Positions 48,363 through 54,732 of a stretch of 64,000 bases of DNA are shown here, in pieces (within the stretch, counting starts at the first letter, position 1; each line of letters opens with the position of its first letter). Position numbers and translations under genes: made by a program. The DNA is from Distichodus sexfasciatus (lineage: Eukaryota; Chordata; Actinopteri; Characiformes; Distichodontidae), in contig JAVGVS010000284.1 in NCBI GenBank assembly GCA_032718565.1, positions 387,501 to 451,500 of the forward strand. Direction: 5' to 3'. The notes beneath the pieces are model-generated. The model was not told where the DNA came from and ran no database searches. It saw nothing but the letters and a program-made list of their open reading frames with translations.

Positions 48363-50688
48363 AGAGAGAGACACACTAGGCCTCATTCACCAATACTCTC
48401 ATTCACTAATCAAGTTTGTTTTCTTAAATTTGTTCTTACGGAAGTGAAGAAATTAGTTTGATCATAGACGGTAGTAGAAGTGATGAAAACCCAATGAACT
48501 AATGTTCTGCACAAAGAGGCATTTAATAAAATGTGTGAGTGCCCTTCAAGTATTTGTAGATTCTGTTGTTCCTTCAGAATAATTCATAATAAGAAAACAT
48601 TATTGATTGTCAGAGTCTTGGTGAAAAGCGTGTAAATTTGTTTTGAGAAAAATATTTCTTCATAGTGAACTTTATCATCATCTAAGTTACATACAGTACA
48701 CAGAGAGACGAGACATTTCTACAGAATACAAAGAAGGCGCATAGAATATACACATATAAATAAACTATAAATATGAACTTTAAACTAGAAAATGAGACGG
48801 TCATTTTAGTTACATGAGATATTCAGTAATATGTGCACATTTTGCAACAGTGGTCAAGTGGAGATAAACTACAGTTACAGTCCTGGAAAGGTAGAGCAGC
48901 TGGTGAATGAGGAGTTACAAATTCTACTGTAAAAGATTGACAATTTATTCAACTTAGAAAGAAAAGTTGGATAAAATTATGTCGGCAAATAAAACAGTTG
49001 GATATGAGTTGAATTTCCAGAAACTTTCTCAATCATAGATAAAGATTTAATATCAAATGAAATCAAATTTCCTGTACACATACAGACACTTCAACATTAA
49101 CCATGTTATCAGCTGTAATCATGTCAAATGCCGAGTTAAATTTGTTCAGAAATATGCTGAATTATTTAAACATCAGCTTTCAGCTTGAATGAGCTGTATG
49201 AATGTAGATGGTTTGTACGGTTGGTGTGACAGGAGCCAGTAAACTGCTGGGAGTGATCTGTCCACTCATCTGCTGGTTAATATTTAACTGGATTGAGAAC
49301 TTCACTCTGGGCAGTGTTTGTTCAGTTTTACGTCACATTCTGCTGCTGATGGATCACACTTACTGCCAGAATTTAATGCTATTTAAAGACACTCTATTTT
49401 GCTGTTTAACACACACATATTACTGTATTTACGAGGTCCATACACTCCCATTATGATTAGATGTGAACAACACCGCAGCTCTAACCCTAACCCTAACCTC
49501 AGTAACCAAAAACACGTCATTTACCTCTTTACTTTCTCACATAAAACATGGACTTCTATCAAATCATTTCTCCTGATGGGGCCCGCGCCAATGTAAAATA
49601 TAAAGAAATATGTTTTTATGGGAACAGCCAGGTCACACTCTCTTCATCTCTCTCTTATCCATTCTGCTTCTCTCTCTCTTCATTTCTCTCTCTCTCACAC
49701 ACACACACAGCACAGACATTTACTTGATATTGATTTATTCCCGACGCGCGTCCACAGCGCTATTGTGCCGCGGCTTTCATGGGGAACGCCCTCATGACAA
49801 AAATGTACTTCTCTCCCAGAAATGAGTCAAAAACGAGTTATAGACCAAAATCAGTACAAATGCTCAAAAATCACCAAAAATTCAGTATTTCTTCATTTTA
49901 CATCATTCAGAAAATATTCGATTTCATTCTATAATGTTAGAGAGTAAAAAATAAATATAGAAAAATACACGATTTGTTATTAAATAATTTTATTCTATAT
50001 CCAGATGGATTCCAAATGGATAAATAAGTGTTTCTACCTGCACTGACCTTATTGTTCTTCATAAACTAAACCATAGAACGTCTCTGCAGAATAACAACTC
50101 TGAATATCAATATCAATGTGCTGATCTTCACAGTCTTGTGTTCCACGCAGTGCTTTTGGTGCGGAAGACTGTGTAGAACTACTTGAAAAACACTCCATTT
50201 CTCTCTCGTTTCTCGCTCACTCTCATTCTCTTTTGATATCTTTCACCTTTTATCTCTCATACAGACACACTCTTATTCCCTTTCTCCTATTTCTCTCTCT
50301 CTCATTCTTTTTCTTTGCCATTCTCTCTCTCAGACGAAGAACTCTTATTCTTCCTCTTGTTTTCTCATGTTCTCTCTTTCTATCTCTTTCTCTTCACCTC
50401 TCTCATTCTCATTCTATCTCTGTTTCTCTCTCTCAGTCTGTCGTCCCCATTCCTCTTGTTTCCATCTCTCTCTCTCTCACACACACACACCAACCCCTAT
50501 TCTTCCTCTCATTCTCTCTAGTTCTCTTTCATACTCTCTTCACCTCTCATTCTCTCTCTCTCCTCACCTTTGTTGGTGACCTCCCAGGCGATTTCGAACA
50601 GCAGTAGGTCCTGGACGGGCAGCTGCTCATCCTCCCACAGCGGGATGCCGCTCAGCGAGCTCATGGAGAGGGATCGAGACAGGGGCAT
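7918..50688 (-). CDS. gys2: Glycogen synthase 2 (liver type), 15 of 16 coding exons placed
   Basis: Gys2 transfers glucose from UDP-glucose to the growing glycogen chain in the cytosol. Exons in gene order: E1 50568-50688, E2 47804-47985, E3 45411-45602, E4 44185-44370, E5 40622-40766, E6 40053-40170, E7 38231-38351, E8 37044-37150, E9 36256-36315, E11 15771-15884, E12 15172-15298, E13 13681-13776, E14 12885-13048, E15 10515-10595, E16 7918-8145. Adjacent phases all agree. E10 (79 nt in the family, a LDRDDLTIMKRA-type segment) is not found; adding 79 nt would give 706 residues against 703 in human, while E9-E11 joined directly breaks frame. Visible features: N-terminal phosphosites RSLSMSS, UDP-binding NKVGGIYTV, catalytic E-x7-E in EPWGYTPGE, the glucose-6-phosphate arginine cluster [20 protein letters not shown], C-terminal phosphosites RPSSVPPSPS and the acidic tail ending GKKKQPGQNAN. 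The tail separates liver gys2 from muscle gys1. PACS-like exons and an N gap lie between E9 and E11. Confidence 0.96.
8293..8510. mobile_element. MITE with ~30-bp terminal inverted repeats
   Basis: The left end GCCTGTTCACACGTATGCGG followed by ATATTTTTAT is matched by the inverse of the right end, which reads ATAAAAATATCCACACATGT and then GAACAGGC. It is 218 bp, non-coding, and lies in gys2 intron 15. Confidence 0.75.
8511..10514. other. gys2 intron 15, remaining sequence
   Basis: No exon or RNA gene is seen. The stretch near 8525-9500 (AGTAGGGGTTGAGCAATTAT onward) has the look of an old DNA-element insertion, but I could not fix its ends. Confidence 0.4.
10596..11768. other. gys2 intron 14, left part, no gene seen
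   Basis: AT-rich intron sequence without recognisable exon, SINE or RNA. Long open frames on the minus strand here have no protein-like composition. Confidence 0.4.
11769..12815. mobile_element. 1.05-kb hAT-like element with perfect target duplication
   Basis: The ends are CAGGGCTGTGTAAAATCCAA and the inverse, ...TTTTGCACAGCCCTT. The octamer GTTGTAAA occurs on both sides (11761-11768 and 12816-12823). The inside is full of GAATTGAATT-type sequence and has no transposase. A second element (11977-12427) is inserted in it. It ends only 69 bp from gys2 exon 14. Confidence 0.8.
11977..12427. mobile_element. Nested MITE with CACTGCAAAAAA ends
   Basis: It begins CACTGCAAAAAATT and ends with the inverse, AAAGGCATTTTTTGCAGTG. 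It is about 450 bp, AT-rich and non-coding, and sits inside the 11769-12815 element, so it is the younger insertion. I did not find a clear target duplication. Confidence 0.65.
13262..13660. repeat. Inverted pair of SINE family B copies in gys2 intron 13
   Basis: A plus-strand copy at about 13262-13430 is followed by a minus-strand copy at about 13446-13660, separated by about 15 bp. The pair could fold into a long hairpin in the gys2 pre-mRNA. The minus copy ends about 20 bp from the exon 13 donor. Confidence 0.75.
13777..14865. other. gys2 intron 12, no gene seen
   Basis: A short CA run lies next to the exon 13 acceptor at about 13780-13802. The rest is unique AT-rich sequence with nothing recognised. 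Confidence 0.4.
14866..15170 (+). repeat. GGGGAC / TTAGGG-type intron repeat, copy 1
   Basis: The copy runs from ATTTATGGCATTGTGTGGAC through TTTGTGGGGACATTTGAGAG, AAAGATGTGCTTTTGGTTAC, a telomere-like AAGGTTAGGGTTAGGATTAG and CTATGGAAAGACCTCACAAA to a (TG)n run. The (TG)n end directly abuts the donor of gys2 exon 12 at 15171. Related copies are at 43605-44176, 47987-48300 and about 49425-49600. Confidence 0.75.
15885..17720. other. Sequence between gys2 exon 11 and the pacs1-like exons
   Basis: It holds a family A SINE at about 16205-16335 (-), a family B SINE at about 16395-16530 (+), and a GC-richer non-repetitive block at about 16780-17120. A GGA run sits at about 17176-17202. Neither gys2 exon 10 nor any further PACS exon is visible. 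If the PACS exons are a misjoin or insertion, one junction should be in this interval. Confidence 0.5.
17331..17548. repeat. Compound TG/TGGG/GCGTG microsatellite
   Basis: About 215 bp of alternating TG with regular GG interruptions and CGTGCG variants. It produces long open frames in all phases that encode only Cys/Val or His/Thr, so they are not genes. It is a purine-pyrimidine alternating tract, prone to Z-DNA. Confidence 0.9.
18434..18857. repeat. Long GGA/GAGA purine tract
   Basis: About 420 bp almost purely of G and A on the plus strand (GGAGGGAAGGAGAGA-like units). It creates open frames of up to 181 codons that are only Ser/Pro/Leu or Arg/Glu/Gly. Such homopurine mirror tracts can form triplex DNA. 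Confidence 0.9.
19330..19565 (-). repeat. SINE family B copy
   Basis: Full-length minus-strand copy reading TTGTGAACACAACACACTAC ... GGAGCAGTGTTTGGGGACGG ... TACCTCAGTGGTACCTTTAC ... up to TTACACCACTG. It is adjacent to the weak PACS-like exon P6. Confidence 0.75.
19833..20650 (-). mobile_element. 0.75-0.82 kb hAT-like element, copy 2
   Basis: Opposite orientation to copy 1. The ends are TTGGGATGCACAATAATATC and ATATCGTGCATCCCTA. The flanking octamers GTTTTAGT (19825-19832) and GTTGTAGT (20651-20658) match at 7 of 8 bases. Confidence 0.8.
20808..20985 (+). repeat. SINE family A copy
   Basis: A near-complete copy with head AGTGGTCTAGTGGTTATGAT, B-box GGGTTTGAATCC, CACCACCACTGGGCTCCTGA and TTAACCCCAAGCTTCTGCAG. 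It is the cleanest family A head in the window. Confidence 0.75.
20986..22666. other. Intronic sequence between PACS-like exons P6 and P5
   Basis: A GC-richer unique block lies at about 21030-21240 with a TG run at about 21106-21122. The rest is AT-rich and unrecognised. A TG microsatellite at about 22635-22657 abuts exon P5. The next expected PACS exon (a PYFEGLSHSSSQTEIGS-type segment) is not visible. Confidence 0.4.
23441..23605. repeat. AT microsatellite with inverted-repeat arms
   Basis: Long (TA)n runs are enclosed by GAAATAAACAAAAAAGTTCT on the left (about 23486-23506) and its near-inverse AGAACTTTTTCGTTTATTTT on the right (about 23576-23595). The whole can fold into one large hairpin or cruciform. 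Confidence 0.8.
25195..26345. repeat. Two SINE family B copies and a hAT-element end, around exon P2
   Basis: A truncated minus-strand SINE at about 25195-25325 and a fuller one at about 26035-26245 lie on either side of exon P2. Directly after the second is about 95 bp (26250-26345, GTAAATCTGAGCATCAGTCG ... ATTATCGTGCACGCC) matching one end of the 0.8-kb hAT-like element. Confidence 0.65.
27411..27757. repeat. Minisatellite of about 22-bp ACTCACACTCACCTACACAC units
   Basis: About 15 units on the plus strand, mostly ACACAAACTCACACTCACCT with variants. It abuts the acceptor of PACS-like exon P1 at 27411. On the transcribed minus strand nearly every unit reads TAGGTGAGTGTGAG, which contains a consensus splice donor AG/GTGAGT. 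Confidence 0.9.
27758..28790. repeat. Clustered degenerate direct and inverted repeat units
   Basis: Blocks such as GGACATGGTGGTCTTGAGAG, ATGGGGATTTCCAGTTATTT and TGTCTTGGACGACTGAGAAC recur three or four times, some in inverted orientation. The result is a mosaic with a spacing of several hundred bases. No open frame spans it. I do not recognise the family. Confidence 0.6.
28791..30285. other. Unassigned sequence upstream of exon P1
   Basis: AT-rich and largely unique, with no PACS N-terminal exon, RNA gene or clear transposon end recognised. Confidence 0.4.
30286..31150. repeat. Three SINE family B copies, one split by a transposon
   Basis: A plus-strand copy is split: GACCGGTAAAGGTACTATCC before 30311, then GCACTCTTCTCCTGGCGCTG to about 30780 after 30674. 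A minus-strand copy follows at about 30785-31030, then a plus-strand partial copy at about 31031-31150. The last two form a head-to-head inverted pair. Confidence 0.7.
30311..30674. mobile_element. hAT-like element inserted inside a SINE, perfect target duplication
   Basis: The ends are TAGGGGTGGGTATTAGCA and the inverse-type TTTGCACAGCCCTA. The octamer ATCCCCAA flanks it on both sides (30303-30310 and 30675-30682). That octamer is part of the SINE, so the order of insertion is clear. It contains no coding sequence. Confidence 0.85.
31191..31943 (-). mobile_element. 0.75-0.82 kb hAT-like element, copy 3
   Basis: Same orientation as copy 2, from TAGGGTTGCACAATGATATC to CATGTCGTGCATCCCTA. The flanking octamers ATTTCTAA and GTGTCTTA agree at only 5 of 8 bases, so this is probably the oldest copy. 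Confidence 0.75.
31944..33774. other. Unassigned sequence with one GC-richer unique block
   Basis: Between about 31985 and 32210 the sequence is unique and balanced in composition and reads like neither repeat nor exon; it could be a conserved non-coding element. CA/TG runs flank it at 32220-32239 and 32303-32321. Nothing else is recognised. Confidence 0.35.
33775..34284. mobile_element. MITE with AGGGTT...AACCCTA ends
   Basis: The left end CAGGGTTACAGAGGGGAGCA leads to AAAATTCC, and the right end GGAATTTTGCAACCCTA is its approximate inverse. The inside has repeated TTCCCATGG/CCATGGGAA motifs. The flanking octamers GAGCCAAT and GAGTAAGT are only partly alike. Confidence 0.6.
34396..34405. 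other. Assembly gap (10 N)
   Basis: Ten undetermined bases inside the gys2 interval where exon 10 should lie. It separates sequence carrying gys2 exons 1-9 from sequence carrying the PACS-like exons and gys2 exons 11-16. Confidence 0.99.
34815..35025 (-). repeat. SINE family A copy, nearly full length
   Basis: The minus-strand copy runs from TTTACAGCATTTAACAGATG (tail) through TTTGGGGTTAAGGGTCTTGC to CTGACCACTAGGCCACCATC (tRNA-like head). Confidence 0.75.
35136..35920. mobile_element. MITE-like element with TAGGG(T/C)GTATTCACACC-type ends
   Basis: The left end is TAGGGGTGAATTCACAGCAG, and the right end GCAGGTGTGAATACGCCCTA is its approximate inverse. The inside repeats CCAGACCAAAT- and CCACACCAGAG-type motifs. 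No transposase is present. Confidence 0.6.
36316..37043. other. gys2 intron 8, no gene seen
   Basis: AT-rich intron. A stretch starting TTAGGGCTGTAATGATACAT at about 36540 resembles a DNA-element end, but no partner end was fixed. Confidence 0.4.
37268..37940. mobile_element. Probable MITE in gys2 intron 7
   Basis: GGCAAAACCAGTCTCTTGTC near 37279 and the inverse GACAAGCGACTGGTTTTGCC near 37882 are inverted repeats. Together with the outer ACCCTCCA / TGAGGGGC sequences they bracket a non-coding stretch of about 670 bp. Confidence 0.5.
38584..39146. mobile_element. Tc1-type MITE with TACAGTACTGTGC ends
   Basis: TACAGTACTGTGCAAAAGTT at the left and the inverse CTCTGCACAGTACTGTA at the right, with about 45 bp of inverted repeat including TTTTAGGCAGGTGTG. 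TA dinucleotides at both outer edges fit a Tc1/mariner target. A short direct duplication (CTACAAAATAATATAATGA) lies in the centre. It is in gys2 intron 6. Confidence 0.8.
40370..40510 (-). repeat. SINE family A copy in gys2 intron 5
   Basis: The minus-strand copy contains TTTCAGCATCTGCAGGAGCT ... AGTGCTGGAGGCAGGGTTTA ... CTTGGTCCAAGAGACCGCTC. It ends about 110 bp from exon 5. Confidence 0.65.
40767..41799. other. gys2 intron 4, left part, no gene seen
   Basis: AT-rich intron with a CGCCACGCCACGCCACGCCA short repeat near 41570-41592. No exon or RNA gene is recognised. Confidence 0.4.
41800..41960 (+). repeat. SINE family B copy
   Basis: The plus-strand copy has CCCGGACCAGTAAAGGTACT, GAGCAAGGTACCGTCCCCAA, GTGGTTGTGGTGCACTGTGT and GTGTTCACAAAGATTAATAA. 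Its tRNA-like head is degraded. Confidence 0.7.
42090..42121. repeat. (ATC)n microsatellite
   Basis: About ten CATCAT units in gys2 intron 4. Confidence 0.85.
42470..43133. mobile_element. Non-autonomous DNA element (AGAGTTGGGGAC...TACTACAAC)
   Basis: The element starts TAGAGTTGGGGACAGGACC, is rich in GACCAAGACC/GAGTCCGAGAC motifs at both ends, and ends GAGTACTACAACAC. Its interior (about 42660-42890) matches the inverse of about 49880-50110, so two copies of the family lie in gys2 introns. Confidence 0.6.
43605..44176 (+). repeat. Tandem pair of GGGGAC / TTAGGG-type intron repeats
   Basis: A diverged copy (43605-43862) is followed directly by a well-kept one (about 43870-44176). Both run in the same direction and end in TG/GA-rich sequence. 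The second ends about 10-35 bp from the donor of gys2 exon 4 at 44184. Confidence 0.75.
44580..44725 (+). repeat. SINE family B copy in gys2 intron 3
   Basis: The plus-strand copy has head TGGCGTAACGGTAGGGTGTT, B-box-like AGAGGTTGGAATCC, and body to CCCCAGGTGCTGCCCATG. The 3' part is missing. Confidence 0.7.
45655..46075 (+). repeat. SINE family B copy followed by a family A copy
   Basis: The family B copy is at about 45655-45865 (GGTGGCGTAACGGTTAGGGT ... GTGTTCACAATGACAAATAA). The family A copy is at about 45885-46075 (GAGGTCTAGTGGTCAGGATT ... GAGCGTCTACTAAATGCTGT). Both are on the plus strand, starting about 50 bp from gys2 exon 3. Confidence 0.75.
46076..47327. other. gys2 intron 2, middle part, no gene seen
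   Basis: It contains a (GAA)n run at about 46679-46699 and otherwise unrecognised AT-rich sequence. Confidence 0.4.
47328..47740. mobile_element. MITE with GGCCTCGTTTACACTG ends
   Basis: GGCCTCGTTTACACTGCAGG at the left and the inverse GACAGTGTAAACGAGGCC at the right enclose about 410 bp rich in TCCGAT motifs. It ends about 60 bp from gys2 exon 2. Confidence 0.75.
47987..48361 (-). repeat. GGGGAC / TTAGGG-type intron repeat with flanking (CA)n
   Basis: The minus-orientation copy runs from a (CA)n run touching the gys2 exon 2 acceptor, through TGAGGTCTTTCCATAGACTC, CCTAATCCTAACCCTAACCT and GGTCCCCACAATGTGATAAA, to a (CA)n run of about 70 bp (48291-48361). Confidence 0.8.
49425..50115 (-). 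repeat. Diverged GGGGAC-type repeat and second copy of the 42.5-kb element
   Basis: About 49425-49600 keeps TAACCCTAACCCTAACCTCA, ACCAAAAACACGTCATTTAC and the rest of the GGGGAC repeat in diverged form. About 49830-50115 is the inverse of part of the element at 42470-43133. Pyrimidine-rich (CT)n sequence follows up to gys2 exon 1. Confidence 0.55.
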
Positions 50689-51344
50689 GGTGGAGACTCT
50701 GGGCTCCTGCGCTGCTGTTAATCGAGGATGAAGGTGGACGAGTGGGCTGACAGTGCAGCGCTGTTTTAACCTGCTGCTGTGCTCCTTCTCCCTCCTCGCA
50801 GGCCCAAAGCAAACACACACTCAGGGGTCACGGCTGAAGGTCAGCGGCACCGCGGCGAGGACTGGGGCGTATGTCCAAATCTCTATAAACTAATGCTTCT
50901 GGAGGAGACTTGACGCTTCTCAAGTGTGTTTTGACATCTGTCCGGTGACTCAGGTGTGACCTTGTTTTACACTCTGGAATAATAGTTGTAACAGGTTCAG
51001 TTGGGCTTAAAGCAGGTTTTGGGACGTGACCGTGTGATGTCACTCATGCGCTTGTTTGTTTTAACCAGACGTAGTCCAGAGTTCACTTTGGCACAGATCC
51101 ACGCTGATGTGATCACTAAAGATCCGTTTTACGCAGGAACTAGAAAGAGTCCAAAGAACGAAAATGGGGAAAAACAGAGAGGAATGAAATTTTGCGATGA
51201 AGTTGATGGAAAAGGGGAAATGAAGACATCACTGAGTCACTAGAACCTGTCAGAGTAGAAACCAACATCTACACAATCATGAGGACACACACAGTTTAGT
51301 AGACACAGAGATATTCTATATTTGCATATTGCTCATTTAATGTT
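50689..51344. other. Upstream of gys2: putative 5' UTR and promoter region
   Basis: The start codon at 50688 is the only ATG giving the conserved N-terminus (MPLSRSLSMSSLSG). No TATA box or CpG-dense island was identified with confidence, so the transcription start is unknown. Confidence 0.35.
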
Positions 51345-51480
51345 TACATTTACAGCATTCAGCAGCAACTTCCATGTCCTAATTATGGGGACAGTCTCCC
51401 TGGAGCAGCTTTGGCTTAAGAGTCCTGATCAGGGACTCAATGGTGATAGTTCTGGAGGTAGGATTTAATCCTATGACCAT
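51345..51480 (-). repeat. SINE family A fragment
   Basis: The minus-strand fragment includes TTTACAGCATTCAGCAGCAA, GACAGTCTCCCTGGAGCAGC and GTTCTGGAGGTAGGATTTAA. Confidence 0.6.
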
Positions 51481-52148
51481 ATACCACTTGATCATCATCA
51501 TTCATTTACTCAAGAAATATTCAGTATTGCTTGATGTCAGTAGCCGTGAAGAAATTCCAGAAGAAATTATTCATGCGAACATGGCCAACAGATTTAGACC
51601 CCTCTGTAGTGATCCTCATCAGATGCTATCAGTTCTGTTCCCCTTTAATGTTTTACATGTAGACCTTCACATATTACAGTTTTTCTCAGACGCTTAACTA
51701 CATTGACCATGCCATTAGTCCAAGTTGTCATTTCCAAATAAATATAGGCAAATCAGTAAACATTTCTGCACATCAGAAACCACGTTGTCATTGCTTGCAC
51801 ATCACTTTTCATTGCTAAAGGGTTTTTGCAAAACACTAGTCACAGTGATCATTTGGCAACACCAAAATCACATCAGAGTGTCTGATCAAGCAATTCACTT
51901 CAAAATAGCGGCAGCTGCTAAATTCCATCCCAAAACACTACTGAACTTGGGCCAAATTTGCAATTGGTTGCACTACTTGCTGCAAATCTAACTCTCAATC
52001 ACTCAAAAGCTGCTAACACGGTATAAAAGGAGTAATAAAGTGGTGTAATTTTTAACAAACAATGAAACAAGACTGGAGAGGACGTGGACGTGGCTGTGGA
52101 AGAGGAAACAGTGGGCAAGGTCAAAGACAGAGGACAGCCATAAAATTA

Positions 52149-53250
52149 CAGCCACCAGTGTTGGGGAGTAACGGAATACATGTACCGGGGTTACGTACTT
52201 AGAATACAAAACATGAGTAACTGTATTCCTTTACAGTTAGCGTTTAAATAGGTGATAATTAGAATACAGTTACTTTGTTGAAATAAATGGATTACACAGC
52301 GGTCTTTTCCTGTTTCATATGTGAGGCTGTCCCCTCTCTGTCCCCTCTCTGTCCCCTCTCTGTCCCCTCTCTATCCCCTCTCTATCCCCTCTCTGTCCCC
52401 TCTCTATCCCCTCTCTGTCCCCTCTCTATCCCCCTCTCTGTCCCCTCTCTATCCCCTCTCTATCCCCTCTCTGTCCCCTCTCTCCCCTCTGTCCCCTCTC
52501 TGTCCCCCATCCCCCTCTATCCCCTCTGTCCCTTCATCCCCCCCTGTCCCCTCCCCATCCCCCTCTGTCCCCCATCCCCCTCTGTCCCCCATCCTCCCCA
52601 TCCCCCTCCCCATCCCCCGTCCCCCTCCTCTATCCCCCCTCCATCCCCCTCCCTGTCCCCCTCCCCATCCCCTCTATCCCCCTCCGTCCCTCCCCATCCC
52701 CCCATCCCCCCTGTCCCTCCCCCATCTCCCTCTGTCCCTCTATCCCTCCATCTCTCCTCTCGTTCTTCATCCATTCATCTCCCTCTGTCCCCCTCTATCC
52801 CCCTCTCTGTCCCCCTCTGTCCCTCTATCTCTGTCCCCTCCCTATCCCCCTCTGTCCCCCTCTCTATCCCCCTCATCTCCCCTCTCTATCTCCTCTGTCC
52901 CTCTATCCCCTCTGTCCTCTCTGTCCCTCTCATCTCCCTCTCTGTCCCTCTCTATCCCTCTCATCCCCTCTCTGTCCCCTCTATCCCTCTCTATCCCTCT
53001 AATTTCGTAATTCCACTTACTGTCGGAAACCCAAACAAAAACACTCAATAAGAGGCTCCAATGTAAGCTGCCCTGTTAATGTTGCGGTCAGTTTACATCG
53101 ATGGACCTGGAGCCAGCACAACAGAGCCAGCAGTGCCCGGGTGAATATGCTTACTCGGTGAAATTTCATCTTTGCTCGCAAACAAACAAGAATTTGCAGG
53201 ATGTGATTGCTACATCCATGGAAGCAAAACACTCCACCCACTTGCTGTAA
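52149..53250 (+). mobile_element. hAT-like element remnant nested in the IS630-like transposon
   Basis: It starts AGTGTTGGGGAGTAACGGAA, the common end of a fish hAT family. At 53102 an ATG opens MDLEPAQQSQQCPGEYAY, followed by a K-F-x-L-C ... T-S-x-x-x-x-K-H-x-x-H-type region like a BED zinc finger of hAT transposases, and stops soon after. The right end of this element was not located. Confidence 0.45.
52325..52998. repeat. Pyrimidine minisatellite (TCCCCTCTCTGTCCCC units)
   Basis: About 675 bp nearly free of purines except at regular TG/TA positions. On the minus strand it reads GGGGACAGAGAGGGGATAG repeatedly, giving many G-runs. The long open frames here (229-254 codons of Pro/Ser/Leu) are an artefact of the repeat. 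Confidence 0.9.
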
Positions 53251-54114
53251 ACTAAACATAGACCACAGTTCTTTTCAGTTATCAGATCTATATTTGCTGC
53301 AGTATTCTATATTAGCATACAGCACGCCTTTATAGACTCTAAAGAACACCTGGCAGTTGGCGGGAGGGCCGTTCACTGCTGACCATGAAGCGTACATTGT
53401 TCAGGATGGTGCTAGGAAACAATACACTCCGTACAGGAAATACAGGCTGCTGCTGTCCACACACAACATACCATAACATTCATTCAGTCACTTTATCAAC
53501 TGGAGATATTTCAATATGTACGGGTAAAACGTCAACATATGAGTTGTCCACTATACGTTTACTGTAACTCTGTGCATCACTCGGTTATATCAGGGACTAG
53601 TCCTGCTGTGTACATCCCAACAGTTGGGCCATACAACTCTGGAAAGTTTACTGTATTCCTTGATGAGATTTACAGAGCACTTCTGGAGTTTGAAGGAAGA
53701 GACAATGCTACGGAAGAGATCGTGTAGAGTAAATCACATGACAAAATGTGTTTTTTTTATTTTTGCGTTTTCATACACATCCAGTAAAACCACCTTCCTT
53801 CACAGAAGACGAGTTTGTGTTCTTTGTTGCTCCCTCTGTGTGTGTACTGATTTTACTGCAGTGAGTGAATATTTTGTCTGAGAGTGGTCACTGATTGCTT
53901 GTATGTGTCTCCTGTTTGACTGATGTGTGTTAGTTACTGTTTGCGTGAATTATGCAATTTTGCAATAGCTATTTAGTGTTTTGATTCACGTAGAGCGTTG
54001 TGCAGGGAAAATGGAGAGTTCTGCAGGCTGCATCGGCTGATTTGAGAACGTTATTGTATGGTTATTGTTTTGAAAAAAGTAAAGCGCCTGAGAAAAACTG
54101 TAAACTGAGTGATT

Positions 54115-54295
54115 GCATAACCACATGTGAACTCTGCATTTGACCCATCTGTGAAGGAGCAGTGGGCAGTTTTTTGGTGGGAGCAGTGCTTGGGGACGGT
54201 ACCCTGCTCATGAGTACCTCAGTGGTACCTTTACTGGTCCAGGACTTGAACCGGCGACCTTCCGATCACAGAGTCAACTCCCTAACCATTATATC
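54115..54295 (-). repeat. SINE family B copy upstream of kiss2
   Basis: The minus-strand copy has GTGAACTCTGCATTTGACCC, TGCTCATGAGTACCTCAGTG and ACCTTCCGATCACAGAGTCA. It lies directly next to the right end of the IS630-like element. Confidence 0.75.
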
Positions 54296-54664
54296 ACCAA
54301 ACAAACCAAACTCACCTGGCTCTCTTTATGTGTGTGCTGACAGGCTTTTACAGCGTTTATTAGGGTTGGGGGTCTTGACTCGGGATTTGGACCCCAGTCA
54401 TGGTGAGCCCTGTGTTCCATCAGGGTGACCAAAATGATGAAAGTTGTCTAGTTGTTTTCCTCCTCGCCTCTCTCTCCCCAAGTCAGACCACCGTACAGCA
54501 CCATGTAAATAATGGCCACATAGACAACAAACCAGCACGGTGTGAGCCAGATTTCCAGGAAGAGGTAAACAGAGAGGGATGAGAGAGAGAGAGAGAGAAG
54601 GAGGTGGAGGGAAAGAGCGGGAGAGAGGCTGAGTGAGAGAGAGAGAGAGAGAGAGAGTGGTGAG

Positions 54665-54672
54665 TATATATA
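54665..54672 (+). promoter_or_regulatory. kiss2: TATA box of kiss2
   Basis: TATATATA stands 61 bp upstream of the first kiss2 ATG. This predicts a very short 5' untranslated region of about 30 bp if it is used. GA-rich repeats precede it. Confidence 0.6.
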
Positions 54673-54732
54673 GTGGCATGGTGGAGCAGTATGTGACCAT
54701 TTGGATTTGGATTCAGCAGCAGCTCCAGCGCG

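Larger units (their letters stand above)
51677..54100 (+). mobile_element. Degraded Tc1/IS630-like DNA transposon
   Basis: The inverted ends CAGTTTTTCTCAGACGCTT (51677) and AAGCGCCTGAGAAAAACTG (to 54100) are flanked by TA. A TATAAA at 52022 precedes ATG at 52062, which opens a basic frame, MKQDWRGRGRGCGRGNSG, resembling the N-terminus of fish IS630-type transposases. Near the other end, 53,600-53,727 reads GPYNSGKFTVFLDEIYRALL and then a stop, resembling the transposase core region. The middle is interrupted from about 52149, so no complete enzyme remains. Confidence 0.65.

Noticed and set aside
50233..50607. 124-codon Ser/Leu-rich plus-strand frame antisense to gys2 exon 1
   Set aside because: It comes from the (CT)n-rich sequence next to exon 1 plus the exon's reverse strand, with no independent support.
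52287..53051. 254-codon Pro/Ser/Leu open frame
   Set aside because: It is produced by the TCCCCTCTCTGTCCCC minisatellite and is open in several frames.
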